From an uncultured Acidobacteriia bacterium (GTDB lineage: Bacteria; Acidobacteriota; Terriglobia; Bryobacterales; Bryobacteraceae): a stretch of DNA of 51,958 nucleotides. The stretch spans positions 1 through 51,958 of the forward strand of contig CAIQWJ010000060.1 in assembly GCA_903875575.1 (NCBI GenBank), written 5' to 3'. Below, piece by piece: positions 45,269 through 51,958 of this stretch. The translations under genes and the position numbers were made by a program. The notes beneath the pieces are model-generated. The model searched no databases. It was not told where the DNA came from and saw only the letters and a list, made by a program, of their open reading frames with translations. How positions within the stretch are numbered: position 1 is the first letter of the stretch; every line of letters begins with the position of its first letter.

Positions 45269-48196
45269 TCAGACCTTTTTCAGGCCTGCAAATCTCTCCA
45301 CTAGTTTCTTTAACCCATGGCGGTCGAAGGATACCAGAACTTTGGCATCGTCTCCCCCGCCCTCACGACGCACGATGGTACCGCGTCCGTATTTGGGGTG
45401 CTCTACTACTGTACCTGTTTGAGATGGACGTTTCGGGGGAGCGGGTGCCAGGGGCATGGCGACGCGCGGTTTTGGGGGCGGAATTGGCTGGCTGCGGAGC
45501 TGTATGGACGGCCCTTCGAAGGTGGGGCTGGCGGTGTCCCAGGGTGGGGTGTCTGCGCCGGGATCGGCGTCAAACAGGCCTCCCTGGCGACTGGGGGCGG
45601 GGCTCGGAGTGGATTTGAGCGCGGACAGGCGGGGTGGCATACCCGCGACGAGTGGGGTGGCCGGGCGGATGTTGGTGGTGGGTGTGGGCGCGGGGGTATC
45701 CGCGTGGGTAACCCAGGGCGGCGTGCTGCCGGACGAGGCGGGGCGGCTGGCGGGTGTGGGGGTGGCCCATGGGGGTGTGCTGCCGGTCTGGGATGGGGTA
45801 CTGGCGGGCCGGGGCGTCGTTTGGGGTTGCGTGGCCGGTCGGCCAGTGGATGTCGGGTTGGCGAGGCGTGCAGCCATGCCCGAGAGCGGCGCACTGCGCT
45901 GGGGCGGCACGGTCGAGCGCGGGGGCGTGCCGGCGGGGCCTCGCAGCGAAGCGGGGGGCTGCGTTGACATTGGGGGACGCGGTGCCGTCATGGGAGGACG
46001 CGTGGAGGGCGGCACGTTCGCGGCAGCGCCTCCGAAGCCCCGTACGGGGACATTCATGCCTCGCTGCTTGAAAAATTCCGAGACGTTCTCCAGCGAGTTG
46101 TAAGTCTTGCCGGTGTAGAGGTTGCGCTTCGCTTCCTGGCGGACGGTGTCGCGCTCGGCCGAGAGGTCGATGGTGGGCACGTCATCCATGGGAAAGCCGT
46201 CGGAATCGTCCTCATCCGGGACGCCCATGTTGATGACGAGGTTGGCCGGGATCTCTTTGAGGAAGCGAGAGGGCAGGCTGCGTTCCTGTTCGCCTCCGCC
46301 AAAGCGACGACGATAGCGGGCCCAGGTGAGGATCAGGCGTTTTTCGGCGCGCGTCATGCCGACGTAGCAGAGACGCCGCTCCTCTTCCATCGCCGCCTCA
46401 TTCAGAATCGAGCGGCTGTGCGGGAAGAGCTTCTCTTCCATGCCGGCGAGGAAGACGACGGGGAACTCCAGACCCTTCGCATTGTGAAGAGTCATGAGGG
46501 TGATCTGGGCCTGCTCGTCAATGGCGTCGGTCTGGGCGACGAGGGCTGCGTGATCGAGAAAGTCGGCGGCCGTTTCGCCGCGTTCGACGGCTTCGCGGGC
46601 CGCATTCATCAGTTCGTTGAGGTTTTCGAGACGGGCCAGCGCTTCGGGAGTGTTGTCCTGCTCGAGCATGGCGCGGTAACCGGTGCGCTCTTCGACAAAT
46701 GAGAGTGCAAGGTGCAGGGGCTGCGATTTTGAGGCGTCCGCCAGATCCTCAATGGTGTGGCGGAAGGCGTTCATGGCGGCGTGGGCGCGGGTGCCGAACT
46801 GGTTGGTTTCCAGCATGCGGCAGATGGCTTCCCAAAGAGTGATGTTGTTCTCGGCGGCGAACTGCTCGGCCTGATCCACCGTGGTCTTGCCTATCCCGCG
46901 CGCGGGGGTGTTGATGATGCGGTGGAGCGCGATGGAATCGGTCTGCGAGAGGGAGAACTTGAGGTAGGCCAGGATGTCCTTGACCTCAGCGCGCTGGTAG
47001 TAGCTGATGCCGCCAACCACGTTGTACTTGAGGTTGTAGCGGCGCATCGCTTCTTCAATCTGGCGCGACTGCGAGTTGGTCCGATAGAGCACGGCGACCT
47101 TGCGATCGGGGTACTGGCGGCGGATCTTATTCGTGGTATCGGCGATGAAGAGCGCTTCGTTTTCGGCGTCCTGCGCGGGGTAGACGGTGATCTGGTCGCC
47201 TTCGTCGGACTCGGTCCAGAGCCACTTGCCTTTGCGCTCGAGGTTGTTCGAGATGACGACGCTGGCGGCTTCCAGAATGTTCTTCGTGGAGCGGTAGTTC
47301 TGTTCGAGACGAATGGTTTTCGCGTTGGGGAAGTCTTTCTCAAAATCGAGAATGTTGCGGATATCGGCACCGCGCCAACTGTAGATGGATTGGTCTTCAT
47401 CGCCCACGACGCAGATGTTGTCGTGACGCTGGGAGAGGAGGCGCATCAGATCGTACTGGCTGCGATTGGTGTCCTGATACTCGTCGATCATGATGTAGCT
47501 GAGGCGGCGATTCCAGGCGTCTCGGGTGGCCTGATCGTGAGCGAGGAGGCGGACGGTTTCGAGAAGGAGGTCGTCAAAATCGAGCGCGTTGGCCTGACGG
47601 AGGGCTTTTTCGTACTCTTCGTAGACGGCGGCGATGCGGATGAGGCGGGGATCGGAGGCGCGGCCGTAGAGATCCTGGGGAGACTCTTTGGCACTTTTGG
47701 ACTGGCTGATCTGCGACATGGCGCTGCGGTGGGGGATGGCCTTGTCGTCGAGACCCATGCGCTTGTAGGCGGACTTGATGATGGAGAGCTGGTCTTCATC
47801 GTCATAGATGGTGAAGGTGGTGGTGAAGTTGGGGCGGATCTGGGCGAGGGCGGCACCATCGCGGCGGAGCATGCGGACGCAGAAGGAGTGGAAGGTGGAG
47901 ACGGTGGGGGAGGAGTTGAGCTCGTAATTTTCGAGGGAGGAGGAGACGCGGGAGCGCATTTCGGCGGCGGCCTTGTTGGTGAAGGTGACGGCCATGATGG
48001 CGAAGGGCGGCACTTTGACGGCAGTGATGAGATGGGCGATGCGGTTGGTGATGACGCGCGTTTTGCCGCTGCCTGCGCCGGCCAGGATGAGGAGGGGGCC
48101 TTCGGTGGTGGCGACGGCTTCGCGTTGCGGGGGGTTGAGACCGGAGAGGAAATCCACTTGAGTCTTATTTTCGCAGGTGCGGGGGATTATGGCCAT
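45269..48196 (-). CDS. uvrD: UvrD/PcrA-type superfamily 1 DNA helicase
   Basis: Predicted 975 residues, longer than the usual 720-750. I chose ATG 48196, from which LNPPQREAV and the Walker A motif LAGAGSGKTR (residues 37-47) follow normally; an in-frame extension to 48652 is Pro-rich and unlike the family. Other motifs are FTNKAAAEM, FDDLLLETVRLL, MIDEYQDTN, VVGDEDQSIYSWRGAD, RLEQNYRST, LMTLHNAKGLEFPVVF and LCYVGMTRAEKRL. Residues about 720-905 are a Pro/Thr/Ser-rich unstructured linker. The last 50 residues (VEHPKYGRGTIVRREG, KVLVSFDRHGLKKLV) are the Tudor-like RNA-polymerase-binding domain. It acts in nucleotide-excision and transcription-coupled repair, unwinding 3-prime to 5-prime. Confidence 0.93.
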   Translation of the reverse strand: MAIIPRTCENKTQVDFLSGLNPPQREAVATTEGPLLILAGAGSGKTRVITNRIAHLITAVKVPPFAIMAVTFTNKAAAEMRSRVSSSLENYELNSSPTVSTFHSFCVRMLRRDGAALAQIRPNFTTTFTIYDDEDQLSIIKSAYKRMGLDDKAIPHRSAMSQISQSKSAKESPQDLYGRASDPRLIRIAAVYEEYEKALRQANALDFDDLLLETVRLLAHDQATRDAWNRRLSYIMIDEYQDTNRSQYDLMRLLSQRHDNICVVGDEDQSIYSWRGADIRNILDFEKDFPNAKTIRLEQNYRSTKNILEAASVVISNNLERKGKWLWTESDEGDQITVYPAQDAENEALFIADTTNKIRRQYPDRKVAVLYRTNSQSRQIEEAMRRYNLKYNVVGGISYYQRAEVKDILAYLKFSLSQTDSIALHRIINTPARGIGKTTVDQAEQFAAENNITLWEAICRMLETNQFGTRAHAAMNAFRHTIEDLADASKSQPLHLALSFVEERTGYRAMLEQDNTPEALARLENLNELMNAAREAVERGETAADFLDHAALVAQTDAIDEQAQITLMTLHNAKGLEFPVVFLAGMEEKLFPHSRSILNEAAMEEERRLCYVGMTRAEKRLILTWARYRRRFGGGEQERSLPSRFLKEIPANLVINMGVPDEDDSDGFPMDDVPTIDLSAERDTVRQEAKRNLYTGKTYNSLENVSEFFKQRGMNVPVRGFGGAAANVPPSTRPPMTAPRPPMSTQPPASLRGPAGTPPRSTVPPQRSAPLSGMAARLANPTSTGRPATQPQTTPRPASTPSQTGSTPPWATPTPASRPASSGSTPPWVTHADTPAPTPTTNIRPATPLVAGMPPRLSALKSTPSPAPSRQGGLFDADPGADTPPWDTASPTFEGPSIQLRSQPIPPPKPRVAMPLAPAPPKRPSQTGTVVEHPKYGRGTIVRREGGGDDAKVLVSFDRHGLKKLVERFAGLKKV

Positions 48197-48273
48197 AGAT
48201 GGGCGCGGATGGGCGAGGATATGCGTCCGGAAGGGGTTTGGAGAGTACGGATGGGTGGGTCTGCAGCCCGTTT

Positions 48274-48322
48274 TAATGGGTTCACAGGGCCTTAAAATGG
48301 GTTCGCAGGGCGAAAAAATGGG
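48274..48322. repeat. Short tandem repeat, 21-base period, about 2.3 copies
   Basis: ATGGGTTC begins at 48276, again at 48297, and ATGGG at 48318, giving a 21-base period (AATGGGTTCACAGGGCCTTA and a diverged copy). The period is a multiple of three. It sits 80 bases upstream of the helicase start, in its probable leader. Confidence 0.7.
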
Positions 48323-48444
48323 ACTGTGTTTTGGGGGAGATTGATTGTTTTCAGTGAGATGGGTGGGACCGTGTGGCGAAATTACATATTTCCGCTGGGC
48401 GGAGGGCCGGATTTGTCGGTTTTTGGGGGCTGGTGAACCCGATT

Positions 48445-48493
48445 CCCGGGTCGTCCCGGGTTGTTTCCCGGGTTTTGGTGGGTTATTCCCGGG
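48445..48493. repeat. Cluster of four CCCGGG palindromes
   Basis: CCCGGG occurs at 48445-48450, 48455-48460, 48467-48472 and 48488-48493, each followed by T or GT, in a 49-base span. Four hexamer palindromes this close are unexpected by chance. They could fold into alternative hairpins or bind a protein; no family is recognised. Confidence 0.6.
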
Positions 48494-48822
48494 TAGGCTG
48501 ATTTCGCTAAGTGGCTTGTTTTTGGTATGTTCCGGGGATCTAGTTGTCCCCGCGTTTTTTTGGGGGTTTTCGGGGTGGGATGGGCGGGTGGGCGCAAGGG
48601 TACCGTAACGGGGGGCGTTATGGGCGGAAATCGGGTTGCGGGAGGTTCCCATATCAAGAGTTCTATCATGGCGGGAAGACGGAATTTATGTATTTATTTG
48701 ATTCTATTGGGAAAAATCGACAGCACTCAGATTTTCGGGGACCCGGATTTGTCGCGGAGGTGCAGAGGTTCCGGTAGAGCCTGGCGCTCGAATTGGCCAC
48801 GGGTGCAGCGAATCCGGGCAGT

Positions 48823-49338
48823 TCAAAGCAGATCACGGAAAGAATTGAACGACATTTTGTAGCGGTGCAGCTCCAGGCTATCTTTGGCAGCATCCGCCTC
48901 CTCCAAATCCAACAGCCCTGCGCGAATGCAAAGGAGGAATATGCCGGGGGTGTTCAGTAGACGGGCCGTGCCGAGACGGCTTATTGCTTCCCTCAAAAAG
49001 AGACGCTTTTCGTCGCTGGCCACCAGCCAGCCACGCGATTGGGCGATTGCCAGGCATGCCGACTCTCCGAGGCCAAGTTTCGAAGAGAGATCGGCGAAGA
49101 CCAAGAGTTCATCGGTGCCCGAGACCGATGTCGTTTCCAGCGTCCCAGCCAGGATCAACTGTCGCAGCATCTCCGCCTGGGATGGCTCCCTGATTTCCAG
49201 GATCACCTCATCCGGCACCACGAATCGAAGGCCGGGCAGTCGGCCCAGCAGGTGCAGATGCGAAGTGTGGTGAAGATTGATGACGATATTTGCATCGGTC
49301 ACCACAACACGGACGATCGCAGCATCGCTCAGAACCAT
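48823..49338 (-). CDS. PIN-domain protein, likely toxin
   Basis: Predicted 171 residues with the acidic residues of a PIN ribonuclease: D15 in VVVTDANIVINL, E48 in VPDEVILEI, E92 in LGLGESACLAIAQ and D109 in WLVASDEKR. The spacing fits the PIN fold, which cuts RNA using magnesium, often as the toxin of a toxin-antitoxin pair. It starts 21 bases after the stop of the Xre-ImmA gene on the same strand, so they are co-transcribed. Longer than the usual 130-145 residues; the C-terminal 40 residues are helical. The ribosome site is weak, and a GTG 11 codons on is possible. Confidence 0.8.
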   Translation of the reverse strand: MVLSDAAIVRVVVTDANIVINLHHTSHLHLLGRLPGLRFVVPDEVILEIREPSQAEMLRQLILAGTLETTSVSGTDELLVFADLSSKLGLGESACLAIAQSRGWLVASDEKRLFLREAISRLGTARLLNTPGIFLLCIRAGLLDLEEADAAKDSLELHRYKMSFNSFRDLL

Positions 49339-49359
49339 AGGGGCCGGAGGAACTCAAGA

Positions 49360-50619
49360 CTAAATCGACGGCACCAGCACCCTGGCCGGTTCGTCCGGAA
49401 CCAAGTCCAGAGTATCAATAACTCCCTCTATTTCCGGGGCGGGTACTCCCAGCTTGCCGGAGATTTCCAGTAATTTGCGCCTGCTGATTTTTTCACGCCG
49501 AAACGCCTCCAAAGCGAGAAGAAGGTATCGGCGGTGGAACGCCGTCAGGTTTTCATCAGCGGGTTGCTGAGAAAGGCCGAGAAGTGCGGATAACTGCTGG
49601 CTCATTCCCGCCTGATCGAGTTGTTTCATGTTGTCGAGTTGCGGCTCCGTAATGATCCGAAGATTCAACAGGCGATAGAGAGCCGAAAGGACGCTTACAC
49701 CGAAATAGTGGGCAAGTCTTACGACATCGTAAATCTGCAGGTCCTGGCTGCCCCCCGCCTTCCGGGTATCAACCGGCACGACACCGCTCTCATCGAAGAC
49801 GTCGGCGTGGAGCCTGCTGGCGCTGCCTTTGCCCAACGCGCCGACGAACTGCCGAACGCCGTCTTCCGGCATCAGGAACGTGGCTGCGAATACATTGGCG
49901 CGCACTTCCAACAGATCCGCGCGCTCGGATTCCCTGCTGACGTGACCCGTCTGCGTTCTGTCCAGAAGCAGATGGGCGTATTCATGGCACCATGAAAACC
50001 TCTGCCGTGCGACCGGGTGGTCACGATTGACAACGACAAAGAGACCGACGTTGGGGTGGGTTAACATCAGACCCGAGATGCCGGGCGGCATCGCGATCAG
50101 CCCGGTCCTGATTCCCTGAGCCTCCAGAAGGGACGGTGCATCAGAAACCGGCGCGGAGCCAAGTCCGAGTCTCCTGCGCTCTTCCTGCGCGGCGTGTGTG
50201 CCGCTCTGAATCGCGTCCCATTTTGAACTTAGCGAAACGGAGGGATATGCCGGCACGCTGGCAGTGCTGCGGCTGATGCCCAGCAGAGTTTCGAGGTCCC
50301 GCAACTGGTGACCGAGCGAGATACAGTCACGCAGCGCGTTACGAACACCGTCGCCAGCGTCATCGTCCGCTCTCAACAAGACCTCGGCAAGACCAGCCTC
50401 ATCGAAATTCTGCGCGACGAACTCGCGAATGTCGCGCGCGTACAGCCAGGAGAATCGGGAAAGCTCCAAACCGGATACCGACCGGTTCCCGAGTTCAATC
50501 TGAGCGATTGTGGCACGTCCGATTTCCATTTCACGGGCCGCGTCATCCTGGGTTAAACCGCAGGATTCACGGGCCTGCTTTAGCCGCTTGCCGAGTTCAG
50601 CCTGGTCGATTGTCATCAT
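49360..50619 (-). CDS. Xre-type HTH plus ImmA/IrrE zinc-protease domain protein, likely antitoxin
   Basis: Predicted 419 residues from the ATG at 50619, which has GGAGAG just upstream; an in-frame ATG at 50715 adds a non-conserved tail. Residues 9-60 are an Xre helix-turn-helix (LGKRLKQARESCGLTQDDAA, REMEIGRATIAQIELGNRSV). Residues 155-300 are an ImmA/IrrE metalloprotease domain with HEYAH at 212-216 in FSWCHEYAHLLL and EVRANVFAATFLMP as the third ligand region. In the ImmA family such proteins cleave partner repressors. Here it lies upstream of the PIN gene, a known toxin-antitoxin arrangement (COG2856 with PIN). An inverted repeat lies in its upstream region. Confidence 0.88.
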   Translation of the reverse strand: MMTIDQAELGKRLKQARESCGLTQDDAAREMEIGRATIAQIELGNRSVSGLELSRFSWLYARDIREFVAQNFDEAGLAEVLLRADDDAGDGVRNALRDCISLGHQLRDLETLLGISRSTASVPAYPSVSLSSKWDAIQSGTHAAQEERRRLGLGSAPVSDAPSLLEAQGIRTGLIAMPPGISGLMLTHPNVGLFVVVNRDHPVARQRFSWCHEYAHLLLDRTQTGHVSRESERADLLEVRANVFAATFLMPEDGVRQFVGALGKGSASRLHADVFDESGVVPVDTRKAGGSQDLQIYDVVRLAHYFGVSVLSALYRLLNLRIITEPQLDNMKQLDQAGMSQQLSALLGLSQQPADENLTAFHRRYLLLALEAFRREKISRRKLLEISGKLGVPAPEIEGVIDTLDLVPDEPARVLVPSI

Positions 50620-50717
50620 GCTCTCTCCGGACAGCTTACTAGCGGGAGGCCGCCCGGGGCGAACAAGTCCAGCGCGACGTTGATAAGTAACCCATTCGGC
50701 ATCTGATGCTTCCATTT

Positions 50718-50761
50718 AAAGATAACATATCACGGCAATATTTGGAATACATGTTATATTT
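50718..50761. promoter_or_regulatory. Inverted repeat upstream of the Xre-ImmA gene
   Basis: AAAGATAACAT (50718-50728) and ATGTTATATTT (50751-50761) form an imperfect inverted repeat with one mismatch around a 22-base centre. It lies about 100 bases upstream of the Xre-ImmA start in AT-rich sequence, where an Xre autorepressor operator and promoter would be expected. This is inferred from position only. Confidence 0.35.
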
Positions 50762-50762
50762 T

Positions 50763-51354
50763 AAGGGAACTCGGCGACGGCTGATCAGGCGTGGAAATTG
50801 TGCGGCATGGCGGCGTGGCAGGGAAAGAGCGTCACGGATTTCATTATCCGTAAAAGTAGTTGACGCCAGACAAAATATTTATGGCGCACACAGCGCCCCC
50901 TTGCTACGGGTCGCTTTAATGAGGCCACGGCAGATCAGCCGTGGAAATCCATCGGGCCCCACAATCGCTACCGCACATAGTGGAGGCCCGAAGGCGATCC
51001 TGGACAATCGCGAATTGATTTCTCGAATATCGAAGGCGTGCAAACGTCCAGTTATCAGCCCCTGACTTTCTACCTCTGTGAATATCGCTTCCGAAGCGTG
51101 AAACGCGGCTCCCAGCGAAACCGGTACAAATCAATCCGTGATCCCGACAGAGTTCCCACCCTTCGAGTAAATCTTTCATGACCTGGAACAGGTGTTGCCC
51201 GCGCTCTCACACCGCGAGGTGCAGAACCTTCTCCAGGAATTGAAGACGCAGGACGGGGCCGGCCTGACCGGGTCCAAGAGAAGCGGCAGGTGGGTCCCGG
51301 CGGAGCAGAGTTATGCACCCGAGTAAGCTTTGCCGGTGCAAAGCGCGTGGAAAT
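50763..51354. repeat. Degenerate CRISPR repeats at the decaying array end
   Basis: Three decayed copies of the 36-base repeat lie left of the intact array. One ends at 50798 (last 26 bases with two mismatches, first ten lost). One at 50913-50948 has two mismatches overall. One ends at 51354, with only the final nine bases (CGTGGAAAT) and a short internal stretch kept, 40 bases before the first intact repeat. The intervals between them (114 and about 370 bases) are too long for single spacers, so repeats have been lost or DNA inserted. Confidence 0.7.
51171..51326 (+). pseudogene. Orphan C-terminal gene fragment inside the decayed CRISPR end
   Basis: The frame from 51171 to the TAA at 51324-51326 reads LEQVLPALSHREVQNLLQEL followed by GSKRSGRWVPAEQ, then stops. 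The pattern (LPALS-R-VQ-LL-EL, then G-RW-P) resembles the C-terminal winged-helix tail of AAA/Schlafen-like ATP-binding transcriptional regulators. There is no start codon in frame before the stop at 51168, so it is a remnant or a chance frame. It lies between two degenerate CRISPR repeats. Confidence 0.35.
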
Positions 51355-51394
51355 TCCTGTGCCAATGCGGTAAGCCGGCAGAGTGGGCCTGCAC

Positions 51395-51958
51395 GCTTCA
51401 ATGAGGCCACGGCTGATCAGCCGTGGAAATCTCATCTGATATCTAATCTGTTACGGCAATGGGTGGCTTCAATGAGGCCACGGCTGATCAGCCGTGGAAA
51501 TGCCGCCCTCCGTTTTCTGCCGGTTTATCTCCATCTGCTTCAATGAGGCCACGGCTGATCAGCCGTGGAAATAATGCCGACTTTCACAATTCAGAAGCGC
51601 ATGATGACGCTTCAATGAGGCCACGGCTGATCAGCCGTGGAAATTTGAATACGGCGCTCAAGATACTGGTACCTGGGTCGGCTTCAATGAGGCCACGGCT
51701 GATCAGCCGTGGAAATCAGGCCCACGGTGCTACTGTTCGATTGTCCTACTCTGGCTTCAATGAGGCCACGGCTGATCAGCCGTGGAAATGCGGTAATTGA
51801 TGTTCCGGTATTCACTGATTGTGATTGCTTCATTGAGGCCACGGCTGATCAGCCGTGGAAATCCGGCCTCTACTCGATGACGCAATCGATCGGATTGCGC
51901 GCTTCAATGAGGCCACGGCTGATCAGCCGTGGAAATGCGGACCTGCCGGCACCGGCAA
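51395..51958 (-). CRISPR. CRISPR array, eight intact repeats, truncated by window edge
   Basis: Repeats of 36 bases start at 51395, 51466, 51537, 51609, 51681, 51754, 51827 (one mismatch) and 51901; all others are identical. Seven full spacers are 35, 35, 36, 36, 37, 37 and 38 bases from left to right, and a partial one runs off the right edge. The repeat contains the perfect palindrome CCACGGCTGATCAGCCGTGG. Read on the minus strand the repeat ends in ATTGAAGC, close to the common ATTGAAAC/G crRNA 5-prime handle, so transcription is probably leftward and the leader lies beyond 51958. Degenerate repeats on the left agree with that being the trailer. No cas genes are in the window, so the subtype is not assigned. 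Confidence 0.97.

Larger units (their letters stand above)
48197..48822. other. Strongly G-skewed non-coding gap
   Basis: About 626 bases between the helicase start and the PIN gene stop. The plus strand is rich in G runs and poor in C, and the only long frames are the Pro-rich reading on the minus strand caused by the C bias. It holds a 21-base tandem repeat and four CCCGGG sites listed separately. I see no gene or clear terminator; the helicase promoter probably lies here. Confidence 0.5.

Noticed and set aside
45500-46100. Long plus-strand Gly/Arg-rich frames opposite the helicase tail
   Set aside because: They are shadows of the Pro-rich linker on the other strand and contain no recognisable domain.
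48197-48652. In-frame N-terminal extension of the helicase by 152 codons
   Set aside because: It is Pro-rich because the strand is C-rich, carries a short repeat, and has no similarity to helicases; the ATG at 48196 gives a normal start.
50827-50856. Possible further decayed CRISPR repeat (CACGG...CCGTAAAA)
   Set aside because: It keeps a hint of the palindrome but spacing to both neighbours is wrong and identity is too low.
51459-51800. Open frame with repeated peptide ending in ISRGN
   Set aside because: It is only the CRISPR repeat read through two frames; spacer lengths are not multiples of three and there is no gene.

Overview
The window looks like a chromosomal segment from an Acidobacteriota member, probably Bryobacterales (Solibacter-like). 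This is inferred from a TIGR03435-type soil-bacterial protein (39.0-39.8 kb), a small SEC-C protein typical of that group, many GTG/TTG starts and fairly high G+C. There is no rRNA or tRNA to confirm it.

Layout. (1) 0.3-5.6 kb: two secreted surface-type proteins in tandem, one with a collagen-like Gly-X-Y tract and one predicted beta-helix. (2) 5.6-32.1 kb: a large exopolysaccharide/O-antigen-like cluster. It holds three acyltransferase-3 membrane proteins (one frameshifted in a T8 tract), three SAM methyltransferases plus a TylF-type one, an AlgD-like nucleotide-sugar dehydrogenase coupled to an ATP-grasp ligase, and three GT4 glycosyltransferases. It also has a GINT1-like protein, a heparinase II/III-family protein, a Wzx-like flippase, a GT39-like membrane protein, a Wzy/WaaL-like ligase or polymerase, and two AsnB-type amidotransferases flanking a GT4 with overlapping frames. 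Together these could make, decorate, export and polymerise an acylated, methylated, probably uronate-containing glycan. I saw no initiating phosphoglycosyltransferase, Wza/Wzc or exosortase. (3) 32.2-34.4 kb: a decayed penicillin-acylase gene, then four small minus-strand genes, two of them ComEA-like secreted helix-hairpin-helix paralogues. (4) 34.5-40.6 kb: a galactarate/glucarate catabolic unit (garD, GarP/GudP-like transporter, gudD, garL) with a TIGR03435 gene inside it, and a candidate free-standing small RNA with its own promoter and terminator between garD and the transporter. (5) 40.6-48.2 kb: SEC-C protein, GT28-like lipid glycosyltransferase, histidine acid phosphatase, subclass B3 metallo-beta-lactamase, a 52-residue very basic protein and a UvrD/PcrA helicase with a long Pro-rich linker. 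(6) 48.2-52.0 kb: a G-skewed non-coding stretch, a PIN-domain gene downstream of an Xre-ImmA/IrrE gene, and a CRISPR array running off the right edge.

The CRISPR repeat carries a perfect 20-bp palindrome. Its reverse complement ends in ATTGAAGC, close to the usual crRNA 5-prime handle, so the array is probably read leftward with the leader beyond the right edge. Degenerate repeats at the left fit an old, decaying trailer end. No cas gene is in the window.

Relics of past mobility or decay are an IS630-family transposase tail at 6.9-7.1 kb, the gutted penicillin acylase at 32.3-32.8 kb, and an orphan C-terminal fragment inside the decayed end of the CRISPR.
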